A stretch of DNA of 64,000 bases from Paraescarpia echinospica (taxonomy: Eukaryota > Annelida > Polychaeta > Sabellida > Siboglinidae): positions 55,173,486 to 55,237,485 of the forward strand of contig CM034533.1 in the NCBI GenBank assembly GCA_020002185.1. Direction: 5' to 3'. The notes beneath the pieces are model-generated. The model ran no database searches, was not told the DNA's origin, and saw nothing but the letters and a program-made list of their open reading frames with translations. This document shows positions 24,955-38,629 of this stretch, in pieces (positions within the stretch are counted from its first letter, which is position 1; each line of letters starts with the position of its first letter). Made by a program: the position numbers and the translations under genes.

Positions 24955-25690
24955 CAATCACAATACTTTATTGTCCCTTGGGAGGGGAATTCATTTGGAG
25001 TGTAGAGCAGCATATTAAAACAAATAAAACAAATGTACATGCAATATAAAAAAAATAATAAAAGTTGTATCGGTTAAATAAATAAGTTAAATATGTTAAA
25101 TAAGTTACAACAGTTTAAAAAGTTAAATCATCTCACAAATCATATCAGGCTCACTCAGTGTCAAACTGGCAAGGAAGACTGGCAGAGATGGAGGGGAACG
25201 AAGGTCAGTTACTTATTGACGAGGGAACAAAAGAGTTTCGAGTGCAGTTCAATTTACAGTGAGGGAGTTGAAAGCGGCGGCCAGAAGGAAGTAGTTTATA
25301 GCACGGAAACAGGGGATGTTCGGGGTCTGAAGAGACGTTCCTTCCCTTTCTCTCTGCCCGTTGCCTGTATAGATCTTCTAGACCGGTCTGCTTTTTTCCC
25401 ACCACCTTGCCACTAACCCTGACTGTTCGTGCCAGAGTGTTGCAATGCACGGTACTCAGGCCGCCGTACCACTCAAGAAACACAAATGTAATAGAGCTTT
25501 CTATGTAGCATATGTAGAAGGTTTGTAGAACATGTGTGCTGACACTGAGTGACCTGAGCTTGCGTAAGAAATACAGCTTTTGCTGGCACTTTCTGTTAAT
25601 TATCGCTGTATTTTCACCAAATGTGAGCTTTGCATCAATGATAGTGCCGGGATACTTGTATTCGTCTACTCTCCTTAAAGGTACTCAACC
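24955..25690 (-). mobile_element. minus-strand LINE, RT C-terminal end and 3' tail
   Basis: From 25690 down to 25205 the minus strand reads continuously: VDEYKYPGTIIDAKL, INRKCQQKLYFLRKL, ESSITFVFLEWYGG and CYKLLPSGRRFQLP. This is the C-terminal part of a non-LTR reverse transcriptase of the Rex1/L2-like type common in fish and marine invertebrates. The 3' tail ends near 24960 with a strand-reversed CAATAAAGT-type sequence. The element is 5'-truncated, which is the usual outcome of incomplete reverse transcription. It is probably the same family as 31310-33530. Confidence 0.82.
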
Positions 25691-28001
25691 AATTCGATTG
25701 TTTTGCTCCTCGCGTTTCTTAGTAATTTCACACAAAAACAGAGGAATCAAGTACTCCCAAATGATATCCTAGTTTGTTTATGCATACATATTAGTTCGTT
25801 TTTTTAAATTAAAACAGAAACTGCGAACTCTTTCGTTTTTAGTAAAAAACGGATCCGGTTTTTTGCTTCTATTTTAGCTGAGTATGGATATTGAACTTTG
25901 CGTGGAATTGCGTTCTTGTCTTCTTGTGATCGCGAATTATGGGCGATATTGACCTTTGACCCCACCCTTTGGCGCTGTTGATGTTATGGAATTCCGATTT
26001 TTTGGCAATGTGTGGACGTCCACGAACATATATGCCACTGACACAACGAAATGGGCTAAATTAGACAGACAAAAACAGTACCCACGCATAATGGTGTATT
26101 TCTATTTGGGAACGATTATGGAACGAAACAAAGTAAGCAGGAGTTGGCGACAGTGCCAGTGGCCGTGGGCCGTTGCTCGTGCCGTGGGGTCAGTCACAAC
26201 ATCAACAAATGAGATGCAGCATTTGCAAAGGTTCTTCCAGACAGGTTAGTAATTTAACATTATTAAGCTATAGTCACGTATCTTAATGTTGCTTGTACTA
26301 AATTTATTTAATTGTTTACCTTTTAGTCATAGCCAATGGTGGTATGGGCGGCCTGGTTGGGCCCTGTTTACTATAGTATAGTATTGACTAATATCAGCTA
26401 ACAGTATGACGCTATGGCATAAACCTGTCAATGATAGTGACTATATTATGTCTATGTCGTATACGGTAGTAGCCTAAGTAGGCTTGGGATAATAGTAACA
26501 GTGTAAATGCATTATAAATGATCCGTAACGATTATAATTATTGAACCAATAGTAATAGGTTGAACAAAAACAATATGTACATAATTGACTAACAACAGTA
26601 ATGTAATAGTAATTAATTTAACTAATCTATTACTTTTATATTAAAAAGTACTATTATTGAATATTAAAAAAAATTAATATGAATTCAATTGTAATTGTAT
26701 GTAATCTTGGTATTTAATTATTTACAAAGAAAAAATATTCCAGTAGTTTCACCAGGTTTTTTGATTGCCCCTTCTGTGAGTTTTTATTATGTTCAGAAAA
26801 CCAGCGCCCCTCTGAAATTTAATGTCCATAACATGTATATATATGTAGACAGCTTTTGACCGTTGGCACTGGTTGCATTTGGCAGGTAGTTGTTCATTGC
26901 ACTGCAACTTTTGCAAGTACAGTGTACATTAAAATGATTATTGTTATTGTTAAATACATCTATATTTTCAGAACTCGAGGTGTGTCAACACCACATGCAG
27001 ATGTGTGCTTCAAAGCTCTTCACCTTCAGGTAAATGAGTGTTGTCAAATGTGGTTATTCTGTCACCAAACCTGTTATCAAAATTATAAATACAAGCAATA
27101 AACAAGTATGTCACAGGCGGATCCCGGCGGGCCTGGGGACAGGTGCCCCCCTAGACCATAAGAATTTGGCGTGTCTGCAAATCTTTTATAATGGGCCCAC
27201 ACGACTGTGTCCTCCCTGACTGTTTGAAATGTGTCCCAGTTTAGGTGATAATAATAAGCTGAAAGTTATGGCGTTTTCCAACATCACCACTCCAGTGGAG
27301 CGGGTGAAGTTATGGCAGCGTGGTAGCAACAAAATTTAGACTACACCATTTGGTTCGGCCTCCAGTGGAGGTTTTTGTGCCCCCCAGATTCGATTTCTGG
27401 ATCCATCCCCGTATGTGATAATTTTGTTTGTCTGCATGAGGATTTTGCAGTAATATGTGTCCTCGTTAAATTGTATATTGTTGTTAGAAATGCATGTGAA
27501 TTAAAGTAAAGACAATATAAAGTAAAAGCATTTTATTGACACTATTTGATGAGATTGACTACAAAATAATGAAAAGTACAATACAACTACAGGTACAATC
27601 ACTGCACTTGATGTGTATAATGTAATAATTTTTAACCATATATACGTATCACATGTACATAAAATGCAAAACAACAATAGAAAAAAAATTAGGAAGAGGT
27701 TGAAAAAATGTCAGGTATATATAAAAAAAAAAACCAGAAACTTTTATCAAGATTCTTTGTTACAAAAAACAACACTAGTACACACGATGTCAAATGTTAG
27801 TTGTAGTTTATACATGCCTTGTACGTTTACAACTTAGTGACTAAACAATTATGTTTATTTAACAAATTTGTTTAATATCGCATGCCCATAAAATGTCAAC
27901 CAATGAGAAAAAAATTACTTAGGAAGATGTTTAGTTGAACAAATGTACTATGTACAGGGGCTGTACATATCCAATAAAAATAACTATTAAGAATCATAAT
28001 T

Positions 28002-28044
28002 TTTTTTAACAAAGAATCATAATTTATGGTTCTTTGTTAAAAAA
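28002..28044. repeat. 20-bp inverted repeat with 3-base loop
   Basis: TTTTTTAACAAAGAATCATA is followed by ATT and then its reverse complement with one mismatch (a possible G-T wobble). It may be a stem of a tiny foldback element. There is no promoter or gene context. Confidence 0.85.
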
Positions 28045-28195
28045 CATCAATATGATATAACATTCAAACATTTTGTAGTTTATGCAATGCTTGGTATGTA
28101 TGTTTACAACTCACAAATAATAGTGACTAGACTAGTCAGGGTCATCGCCATGTGACTGAGAATTACATGTACAATCACTACATGCTAAATTGCTC

Positions 28196-28391
28196 AGGCT
28201 TACTCAGCTGTATGAAGAGTAGCGGCTACAGACCGCAATATTTTGTACGAATAGTCTTTGCATATTAATTTAAGTGTGGCTGAATGCTTCCCACATAAGT
28301 CGAGATGGTGTTCGATTTAACAAGTCTGCCAGGGAGTCAAGTGTAAAGTGCTTTGAGCAATCCTGAGGACTGGATACTACATCATATCAGA
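28196..28391 (+). mobile_element. SINE copy 2 (5'-truncated)
   Basis: Same family as 3440-3757 and 38630-38908. It shares TACTCAGCTGTATGA, GGTGTTCGATTTAACA and GTGTAAAGTGCTTTGAGCA, and ends near ATATCAGAAC. The tRNA-like head is missing. Confidence 0.75.
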
Positions 28392-31309
28392 ACTAACTTT
28401 GCTGAAGTGTTGTTTATAAAATAATTAGTACAATGGGTACAGGTGTATAATCATCATGCGAAATGAAAATATAATGTAAATTATTTGTGAAAATGTAAAC
28501 TAGTGATAAAAAAGAATAATTTAGAAATATGAAACATGGCATAAAAAATATAACAGTCCTCATGATACATAGAGAACTTAAACAAGTAAAATGCTGCTGT
28601 CAGTGTATCAACAGATTGTTGTTTAAAAATGTGAAAAGGCTTTCAATACCATTACTTCATCACAAACTTGTGTTGTACATAACAAGTACCTGGTGTACAT
28701 TGCAAGAACTCAGCTGGCTACCACTGACTATCAGCAACACAAAAACAATGAAACCCTACCACTGTAACAATGCTGGATAATTGATGTATTTTTTCATGGA
28801 CACTGCTAAAAGTTAAAGTTTATTTGAATACAAATACCATGTATTATCGACTTTCGATAAATGTGTCATCACATATAAAATATCATACATGGCAGAGCCA
28901 TGCTAATTGTCACTTTGTCTCCGGTATAGGTAGATGCGGATGTACAGCAAAATGTCAGGAAGCTGGTATGCAGTACCATCGAAGACAGCGAACACATACA
29001 GTGATGTCATCGATATCCAAACCGATGTAATTCACCGAAGAATGCTGGAAGCCAGCGCACACCCCATCGGCAGTGGGGAATCTGTCAACGGATGCAACAC
29101 ATGACACAATTGGGATCAGTTGGTGGACATTCACATGACAAACCATTAATATGCAGCATGCTGCATGGCTGTAGAATCTTGTCCGAGATCCTGTACAAAT
29201 ACAACTGCCCAGTATGCCATATTAACTTGGAGAACTAGTGGTACTAAGCACACTAGTCCAATCTCCTGTAAAGAAAAGCATATTTTCAGTAAACAAAAAT
29301 AGGTATCATTGTAGCGTTGGGATTAAATAATTATGGAATGTTCATTCTCATAATCAGTAAATATAAAATAATGTTTCATGTGTGACCTGCAGCATTTCAC
29401 AAGAAAAGCGGCAGCAAGAAATGTGCTACTACAGCTGCATCTATACATGTTTATATCTTAGGAACAGTCAGTGTTTACCGGGGTTGTTCCGGAGGAGGGA
29501 GGGGGCGGGTTGATACAACATGCAAACATTAGTAGAGTATGCTGTTTTTCAAAACGGTGAAACTTTTTAACTGTTTTTCTTTACAAGGTGTTCATTGTTA
29601 TTACATGAATTAAAAATTGTTCAATTTCATTACAGTGATGCCTGATCTTTGTCAATATTATTGACTGATTTGAATTCTGCTAATCAATAAAGCGCATTTG
29701 TATGTTTTGAATTCATGTCAGTGTCTGCCATGTGTAGCTACTACACGTATTCATGTTTGACATTTTAAGGTTCTGCCTGAGGTTGAATGGTCAAGGTGAA
29801 TGTCGGAAATGACAAAATGAGGTGTTATTGTGATGTTAACAGTATATTTTCCTTGCCAAGTATTCAAAGGTTCATAACACGTATGTTTACCTTAAAAAAT
29901 TAATAATATATTTTATAAACTTATTTCCAAGTCATCGCCATATGCTAAATACTTTTAAAGGTGTATTAATATGCCTCTGGGTATAATATAAGTGCAGAAG
30001 TCAACTTAGTTTTCCATGTCCAAGATGTTATTATTAAAATGTGTATGAAAACAAATATATATGTAAATGTGCACATTAAAATTTGTTGACAACTTATACG
30101 TGGTTGATTGTTATAAATTTGAAATTACCTGGATTTGTCAAATGTGGGCCTCCCGCAGACTATGTTCCTCCCTGTGTCTGCTTGACCCAGGTGACCTCCT
30201 TCGCTCCTCTTCTGCCTCGTCTCATTCCCATTCTTGGGTGGCAGTGTGGCCTCTAGCAAAATCGTAATTCAAGTTACGTATTATGCATTCATATATTGCT
30301 GTGGTGAGAATATATACATATATTGGTAAATGCACAAGAATAGCTGGCATATCACAGGATGCCAATTACATAAACTATAGCCAGGCACCAAGGACCACAA
30401 TGGAAACAAGTGCGAGCATAATCTTGTGTAATCCTTGTATATGGTGTACACTAGCTGTATTTATATGTTATGTATTTACACGTTTACATTTTTATATTGA
30501 ATAAAATCGTCATCACCATCATGGACATGGTTGTCATATAAACATCTCATTTTGCATAAACTACAATGCAAATCAACAACATTCTGCAGTAATAGTATCA
30601 AAATGTGAGTCACAAAACACTGTTTTAATAATTATGATCACCAATATTATACTCCCGTGTTTGATGCTCTGTTGCGCGAAATTACGGATGCTCCCTGACG
30701 GTCTAAGTTACTTGCACGATCGACAGGGGACTACCACCAAACCAATGTTACTTGTCATTTCGCACCCTCACGTCATCTACTCTCTATATGTATTGTCGCA
30801 ATAATATAGCTTATTAACAAGATCCTACGTAACCAAATACAATGCATATCAAATATTATACTTGTCACAGCCTCTGGCTGATATCGTCATGGACCTGGTG
30901 ACTGGCTTAGCCTTAGGCTTAGACTTAGTCAGCCTCGAGTCGAGTGTAGACGTTCGCAAGTTGCAATTCTCGTTGAATTAATACATGGCTACACGTTCTT
31001 GTTGCTAAATGCAATAGTGTAATACGTACCTTCGTACAACCACTTTGGAATCTTCATCTAGATACACCAAAGCACATGTATGTTGTTATTGTTTTCGAAT
31101 ACGTGGGATGCCGATCTCGTGTAAAGCACGTGACCAAAATGGCGCAGGAGATCGACAGCGCAATTGGCTTTCGTCAGCCATACCCGGTGTAACGACAAAT
31201 CTTTTCTTTTTGACGATTAAAAAACAAATATGCATTTTTTTATTAAACTGCGCACTAGTTAAACTATTCACACATTATACGTCTGGAACTAAAAGAACCG
31301 GATTGGCGA

Positions 31310-33530
31310 TGGGCAAACGAATTGGTTGAGGACCTTTAAACACTCGCGGTTAATGAATAGGCTCTTGGGAGAAGTAAGATTTTTCCTAAAATCTATTATG
31401 AGTTCTTCAGTTTTACGAACGTTCAGGTCTAGGAAATGATTGTCACACCACACTGTGAAATCAGCTACAGCACTCGCACACACTTGATCAGAGCCGGATA
31501 GGTCAACGATAGCTGTATCATCGTTGTATTTGATGAAATTGATGCTCTCCTGGCTGCTACGACAGTCGTCTGTGTAGAGTGTGAACAGAACAGGGGAGAT
31601 CACAGAGCCATGGGGGGCACCGGTGAAAGTGAAGAGTGAGCTCGAAACAGCACCATTATAGCGCCCTACTTGCTTACGCTCAGTAAGAAACTGGTTCACC
31701 CACAAGATGACGTGACATAGAGTGAGAACTGCATCATCCACACCTCGATTGTGTTTATAAGCAAATTGGAGGAGATCCAGTTGATCCCCAACATGCAGGA
31801 GAGGATGAAGTACCAGTCACTCAAAGCACTTCATGACGACTGAGGTAAGCACCACTGGGCGGTAGTCATTGAGAACAGATGGCACAGGTTTCTTGGGGAC
31901 AGGCCATATAACTGACGATTTCCAGGGGGAATGCAATGCTGCTTCAGAGACCAGTTGAAAAGGATGCTGAACACTGCACCCAGCTGAGCATGGCACTCCT
32001 TGAGGACCCGACCACTGACGTTGTCCGGCCCAGCTGCTTTGTGAGTATTAACGTGCTTGAAGATCTTACTGACGTCATCAGGAGTTGTTTCTGGGGTATC
32101 ATCCTCAGTGAGCTGTGACTCGATATCATCCACCGCCTCCTGATGCTCACGTGAGAAGTCATGCCAGCAAAACGCTCAAAGAAGGAATTCAAGTACTTAG
32201 CAAACTTGAGACTCTCTTCCGCCGACTCTGAGGTTTGTATGACACGTTTGCCGGACTCAACACCAGACAGAGTTTTTAGTCCCTGCCATGCCCTGCGCAT
32301 ATTGCCGTATTGGAACAGGCGTTCAATTTTGTCCTTGTATTCTAGTTTAGCGTCCCTGATCTGCTTTTTTTAGAGTACACTGGATTCTTTTTGCTTCAGT
32401 GCAGTTGTTAGACATGAAAGCCCTCTTCTTCTCGTTAATTATGTTTTTCAGTTCTTTACTCACCCACGGTTTGTTATTTGAGAAGATTTTTACAGTCTTT
32501 GTGGGGACAATCATCTCTTCACAAAACTTGATGTAGTCTGTTACGACATCAACTGCTTCTTCAAGCGAAGAACTGGATTCAATAAGAACATCCCACAAAG
32601 TACAGTCAAAACAGCCCCTGAGGGCGTTGACCGAGTTCAAGTCCCACGTTTTTACAGTTTTCTGCACTGCTTTGCAGTTTAGTTCTATAAATGTACCACA
32701 TTGTGATCAGCTGTACCAAGTGTCATGTTCTTCACGGACTTGTACGCGTCCTTAATGTTGCCATAGCAAAGATCCAGGGTGTTACTACCGCGTGTCTGAC
32801 ACGTCACGTACTGCTGGTAAACAGGCAATGTTTTGTCTAGTCGGCAGCTATTGAAATCTCCGAGTATTATGTTAGGCGAGTCTGGTGACATTGTCTCACG
32901 CCGGTGCACACAGCTAATGATTGCATCAGCTGCACGTGCAACATTAGCTGACAGTGGCGCATAGACCAGAGTTAAAAATAGCTGTCTGAACTCTCTGGGT
33001 AAATAGGTCGGACGCAGCAACACTGACAATAGCTCCACGTCCGGGGTACACAGTTCTTCCCTCACAATGACAGACATACACCAGCGCTGGTTAATGTACA
33101 CACAGATCCCTCCACCCTGTGATTTGCCACTCAGCTTTTTGTCCCGGTCCAATCTCACTGGGGTACCAAAGCCATCAACGTAAAGTTCACTGTCCAGTAA
33201 TGTTTGATCTAACCAGGTTTCAGTCATACATATCAAACAAGCTTCTTTATAGGCCCACTGTAGCGCAACATTGGCCTGAAGTTCGTCAATTTTCGAATGT
33301 AAAGATCGGACATTAGCTAACATGATAGAGGGCAGGGGGAGGGTGCGTACCTTCTTTTTCTTCAGTCTCTGGCAAACGCCGCCTCTCTTGCCCCGCTTGC
33401 GTCGCGGGTGGTTTCTATTGTTAGCGTCCGAGAGCACTGTAAAGTCATTTAAATCCAGGAGTGGACCAGAAACATTGTCAGTGACGTGAATAAGTCTTGA
33501 ATCTACCATCTTGCCAAATCGGTTCACCAC
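31310..33530 (-). mobile_element. minus-strand LINE: endonuclease and partial RT
   Basis: On the minus strand, 33530-32685 encodes a basic leader (RRKRGKRGG), then an APE endonuclease with NVRSLHSKIDEL, MTETWLD, GGGICVYI, LVYAPL, ILGDFNS, TRGSNTLDLCY and TADHNVVHL. All usual catalytic blocks are present. Next come a linker (32667-32347) and RT segments in several frames (HKAAGPDNVSGRVLKECHAQ; GAPHGSVISPVLFTLYTDDC; KYNDDTAIVD). The RT has frameshifts, and the catalytic YADD-type box reads YNDD. It stops abruptly at LNQF (31317), where YLGT should follow. Family looks Rex1/L2-like by pattern. The + strand shadow frames are not genes. Confidence 0.87.
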
Positions 33531-34276
33531 TCACACACACAACGAGTAAAATGGTCCATAAACTGCCAAAACTTTGGTTGTTCTGCCTTACAACATCTTC
33601 ATATTACTTCTCGACGAACATATATAACGTCCTTCAGTTAAAACTGACGAAAAACGATAAACAACACAGAGGCTAAATGCAAACACTCCAGGTCGCCACA
33701 ACAACGCCCTCTATCCATATTGTGTGTCTGACACATAAACAGCAAGGTTTCTCCTGATTGGACATGCTGATTAAATGGCTGGGGCTGCTTGCTTCAAGTG
33801 TTCATGCAGTATGAAGGAACTAGTGTAGACGTTTAATGAAGTTTACAAACAGTCATAGAAATCATGAAAAACTTAGTGCTCAACAGAATGAGTCTACATC
33901 AAAGAAGATTTCTTGAATTGAGAACCTTTGTACAAACATTTGTACGATAAGAACACTTCATAAAACCAGTCCCATCATTGTATTTGTCAATTATTTTTGT
34001 GTTCCTTGTTTGTGGGCAGCTGATAATGCAATTATTTGTTTAGTCATTTATTCTTCAAAAATATAGTTATTTTAGAGAAAATATGTGTATGGCAGGCAGA
34101 CTAAGATTGACAACTACTGTTAACCCTTATGGGCTGCCTCACTGAAATGCCAGACATCAAAGAATCTCTGTAATAGAAAGACTAATACAGACTGACAAGG
34201 ATGTATTTTCGTGTATATGCGCGCTATTGAGGGTTCTGAGATGTATAGCACTGAGCATGAATGTTGTTTTTTGCAG
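33531..34276. other. end of intron 1
   Basis: Sequence to about 33720 is probably the 5' untranslated part of the minus-strand LINE. The remainder is AT-rich and ends with the TTGTTTTTTGCAG acceptor of exon 2. Confidence 0.55.
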
Positions 34277-34425
34277 ACACTGCCAAAGTTTCTACAGAGT
34301 ACCGAGAGCATAACCACAGAAAAGTTGACAGGACTGAAGCACGCCCTTAAAAGCTATGGCCAACTGCGACTGGCCTGTGATATCTGCGATGAATCCGTCG
34401 ACAGGCTGGGACACTTCATATTCAT
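34277..34425 (+). CDS. exon 2 of the ZNF292/RLF-like gene
   Basis: The exon encodes 49 residues plus two bases. It starts TLPKFLQS and includes LTGLKHALKSYGQLRLACD and ESVDRLGHFIF. It is helical, and leucines recur every three to four residues. The acceptor is TTTTTTGCAG and the donor is GTGAGT. It enters in phase 0 and leaves in phase 2, matching exon 3. A 48-bp minisatellite starts about 130 bases downstream. Confidence 0.75.
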
Positions 34426-34558
34426 GTGAGTACTGTCCAGTCCATGTTGTATTGTAAAACAAAAATCTTGCATGAAATAACATACATGCTATTAACATTT
34501 AGCAGTTAGTCGTAATGACTGGTGAAGGGTTGGTGTAAAGACGTGAACATACTTGTCA

Positions 34559-37500
34559 GCAGCCATCCTCACAAGCCAGGGGCGGTAGTTGACTGTACTA
34601 CCCCTGGCAGCCATCCTCACAAGCCAGGGGTGGTAGTTGACTGTACTACCCCTGGCAGACATCCTCACAAGCCAGGGGTGGTAGTTGACTGTACTACCCC
34701 TGGCAGACATCCTCACAAGCCAGGGGTGGTAGTTGACTGTACTACCCCTGGCAGACATCCTCACAAGCCAGGGGTGGTAGTTGACTGTACTACCCCTGGC
34801 AGCCATCCTCACAAGCCAGGGGTGGTAGTTGACTGTACTACCCCTGGCAGACATCCTCACAAGCCAGGGGTGGTAGTTGACTGTACTACCCCTGGCAGCC
34901 ATCCTCACAAGCCAGGGGCGGTAGTTGACTGTACTACCCCTGGCAGACATCCTCACAAGCCAGGGGTGGTAGTTGACTGTACTACCCCTGGCAGACATCC
35001 TCACAAGCCAGGGGTGGTAGTTGACTGTACTACCCCTGGCAGACATCCTCACAAGCCAGGGGTGGTAGTTGACTGTACTACCCCTGGCAGACATCCTCAC
35101 AAGCCAGGGGTGGTAGTTGACTGTACTACCCCTGGCAGACATCCTCTAGCCTGACTGTACTACCCTGGCAGACATCCTCACAAGCCAGGGGTGGTAGTTG
35201 ACTGTACTACCCCTGGCAGACATCCTCACAAGCCAGGGGTGGTAGTTGACTGTACTACCCCTGGCAGACATCCTCACAAGCCAGGGTGGTAGTTGACTGT
35301 ACTACCCCTGGCAGACATCCTCACAAGCCAGGGTGGTAGTTGACTGTACTACCCCTGCAGACATCCTCACAAGCCAGGGGTAGTTGACTGTACTACCCCT
35401 ACACAAGCCTAGGCTACCCCTGGCAGACATCCTCACAAGCCAGGGGTGGTAGTTGACTGTACTACCCCTGGCAGACATCCTCACAAGCCAGGGATGGTAG
35501 TTGACTGTACTACCCCTGGCAGACATCCTCACAAGCCAGTTGACTGTACTACCCCTACATCCTGGTAGTTGACTGTACTACCCCTGGCAGACATCCTCAC
35601 AAGCCAGGGGTGGTAGTTGACTGTACTACCCCTGGCAGACATCCTCACAAGCCAGGGGTGGTAGTTGACTGTACTACCTCTGGCAGACATCCTCACAAGC
35701 CTGACTGTACTAAGACATCCTCACAAGCCAGGGGTGGTAGTTGACTATACTACCCCTGGCAGACATCCTCACAAGCCAGGGGTGGTAGTTGACTGTACTA
35801 CCCCTGGCAGACATCCTCACAAGCCAGGGGTGGTAGTTGACTGTACTACCCCTGGCAGACATCCTCACAAGCCAGGGGCGGTAGTTGACTGTACTACCCC
35901 TGGCAGCCATCCTCACAAGCCAGGGGTGGTAGTTGACTGTACTACCCCTGGCAGACACTAGCCCCCTGGCAGACATCCTCACAAGCCAGGGATGGTGGGG
36001 TGGCAGACATCCTCACAGGCCAGTGGTGACTGTACCCCCTGGCAGACATCCTCACAAGCCAGGGATGTAGCTGACTGTACTACCCCTGGCAGCCATCCTC
36101 ACAAGCCAGGGGTGGTAGTTGACTGTACTACCCCTGGCAGACATCCTCACAAGCCAGGGGTGGTAGTTGACTGTACTACCCCTGGCAGACATCCTCACAA
36201 GCCAGGGGTGGTAGTTGACTGTACTACCCCTGGCAGACATCCTCACAAGCCAGGGGTGGTAGTTGACTGTACTACCCCTGGCAGATATCCTCACAAGCCA
36301 GGGGTGGTAGTTGACTGTACTACCCCTGGCAGCCATCCTCACAAGCCAGGGGCGGTAGTTGACTGTACTACCCCTGGCAGACATCATCACAAGCCAGGGG
36401 TGGTAGTTGACTGTACTACCCCTGGCAGACATCCTCACAAGCCAGGGGTGGTAGTTGACTATACTACCCCTGGCAGCCATCCTCACAAGCCAGGGGCGGT
36501 AGTTGACTGTACTACCCCTGGCAGACATCCTCACAAGCCAGGGGTGGTAGTTGACTATACTACCCCTGGCAGACATCCTCACAAGCCAGGGGTGGTAGTT
36601 GACTACACTACCCCTGACAGACATCCTCACAAGCCAGGGGTGGTAGTTGACTACGCTACCCCTGACAGACATCCTCACAAGCCAGGGGTGGTAGTTGACT
36701 ACACTACCCCTGACAGACATCCTCACAAGTCAGGGGTGGTAGTTGACTATACTACCCCTGACAGACATCCTCACAAGCCAGGGGTGGTAGTTGACTGTAC
36801 TACCTCTGGCAGACATCCTCACAAGCCAGGGATGGTAGTTGACTGTACTACCCCTGGCAGACATCCTCACAAGCCAGGGATGGTAGTTGACTGTACTACC
36901 CCTGACACACATCCTCACAAGCCAGGGATCGTAGTTGACTGTACTACCCCTGGCAGACATCTCACAAGCCAGGGATGGTAGTTGACTATACTACCCCTGG
37001 CAGACATCCTCACAAGCCAGGGGTGGTAGTTGACTGTACTACCTCTGGCAGACATCCTCACAAGCCAGGGATGGTAGTTGACTGTACTATCCCTGGCAGA
37101 CATCCTCACAAGCCAGGGATGGTAGTTGACTGTACTACCCCTGACACACATCCTCACAAGCCAGGGATCGTAGTTGACTGTACTACCCCTGGCAGACATC
37201 CTCACAAGCCAGGGATCGTAGTTGACTGTACTACCCCTGGCAGACATCCTCACAAGCCAGGGGTGGTAGTTGACTATACTACCTCTGGCAGACATCCTCA
37301 CAAGCCAGGGGTGGTAGTTGACTATACTACCCCTGGCAGACATCCTCACAAGCCAGGGCATAACAACATATAAGGGGTGGTAGTTAACTATACTACCTCT
37401 GGCAGACATCCTCACAAGCCAGGGGTGGTAGTTGACTATACTACCCCTGGCAGACATCTGCACAAGCCAGGGGTGGTAGTTGACTATACTACCCCTGGCA

Positions 37501-38085
37501 GACATCCTCACAAGCCAGGGGTGGTAGTTGACTATACTACCTCTGGCAGACATCTTCACAAGCCAGGGGTGGTAGTTGACTATACTACCTCTGGCAGACA
37601 TCCTCACAAGCCAGGGGTGGTAGTTGACTATACTACACCTGGCAGACATCCTCACAAGCCAGGGATGGTAGTTGACTATACTACCCCTGGCAGACATCCT
37701 CACAAGCCATGGGTGGTAGTTGACTACACTACCCCTGACAGACATCCTCACAAGCCAGGGGTGGTAGTTGACTACACTACCCCTGGCAGACATCCTCACA
37801 AGCCAGGGGTGGTAGTTGACTACACTACCCCTGACAGACATCCTCACAAGCCAGGGGTGGTAGTTGACTACACTACCCCTGACAGACATCCTCACAAGCC
37901 AGGGGTGGTAGTTGACTACACTACCCCTGACAGACATCCTCACAAGCCAGGTGTGGTAGTTGACTACACTACCCCTGGCAGACATCCTCACAAGCCAGGG
38001 GTGGTAGTTGACTACACTACCCCTGGCAGACATCCTCACAAGCCAGGGGTGGTAGTTGACTGTGCTACCCCTGGCAGACATCCTA
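34559..38085 (+). repeat. 48-bp minisatellite, about 70 copies, in intron 2
   Basis: The consensus starts GGCAGACATCCTCACAAGCC and continues with AGGGGTGGTAGTTGACTG and TACTACCCCT. Within the unit, GCCAGGGGTGGT pairs with ACTACCCCTGGC, giving a 12-bp stem with one G-T pair and a 10-base loop. Variants are clustered: TGTACT types fill 34560-36470, TACACT types appear at 36590-36720 and 37710-38040, and TATACT types at 37260-37690. Units at 35140-36070 are broken by deletions. Because 48 is a multiple of three and the unit lacks stops, both strands show long open frames (16-residue repeats); these are not genes. Confidence 0.95.
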
Positions 38086-38539
38086 TGCTGCTATGCAATG
38101 TATGGATTGTGAATTAGTTGTCCTTTGTGTCTGTCCTAGTACTGTAGTTGGCTCTGCCAGTTTCGACTGTAGTCGTATGGACCTGCAAATGTCCACACCC
38201 TATATCAAAGAGCAACTCCAGGGAATCCCAGTATAATTACTAGTCCAGCTAATCACACGAGCCACCGGCAATGCCATTGTCTAACGACTGTTTCTACTTC
38301 CCGAACATTACATGTGTCGTTAGCCATGATTGATCAAAACAACCCACATTGGTGTACCTCTAGAATGTTTTATTACACACTCATAATGTCAGCAGTTACA
38401 AGTAGGACCTGTCAGCAATATTCACTTTTTTAATTTGGTCGATGACTCCTGCGTGTACTTAGTCTATGTTAAAAAAATATGTAATGCAAATATTCCGCCT
38501 TGTATCTATGAAAAACCCATCTTGTCATTTTTGTTTACT

Positions 38540-38600
38540 GTCTTGGTCAGAAGTTTACCCTTCTCGGGCAGACAGGTCTCTGGCTAAGCCCCTGGACTGT
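38540..38600 (+). repeat. 3' end of a dispersed repeat (third copy)
   Basis: The segment ending GGCAGACAGGTCTCTGGCTA matches the 3' ends of the repeats at 39280-39620 and 47285-47690. Confidence 0.55.
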
Positions 38601-38629
38601 AATTACTAAAAAAATCGCCATTGAATAAA

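Larger units (their letters stand above)
25780..31290. other. intron 1, part d: no gene seen apart from a SINE and a hairpin
   Basis: AT-rich sequence holding a SINE copy (28196-28391) and a perfect-looking hairpin (28002-28044). A G-rich patch lies near 29494-29510. No exon is recognised; open frames of 60-97 codons look random. Confidence 0.5.

Noticed and set aside
25956..26249. 97-codon + frame that could be an exon
   Set aside because: No family features, no matching phase to neighbouring exons, and composition like the surrounding intron.
34559..38085. CRISPR-like array of regular repeats
   Set aside because: There are no unique spacers; the repeats are contiguous. The genome is eukaryotic, with spliced genes and LINEs.
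34492..38117. Open frames of up to 388 codons on both strands (HPHKPGVVVDCTTPGR and MSARGSTVNYHPWLVR repeats)
   Set aside because: They exist because the 48-bp unit is a multiple of three without stops. Both strands and several frames are equally open, broken units shift the frame, and the array sits in an intron.
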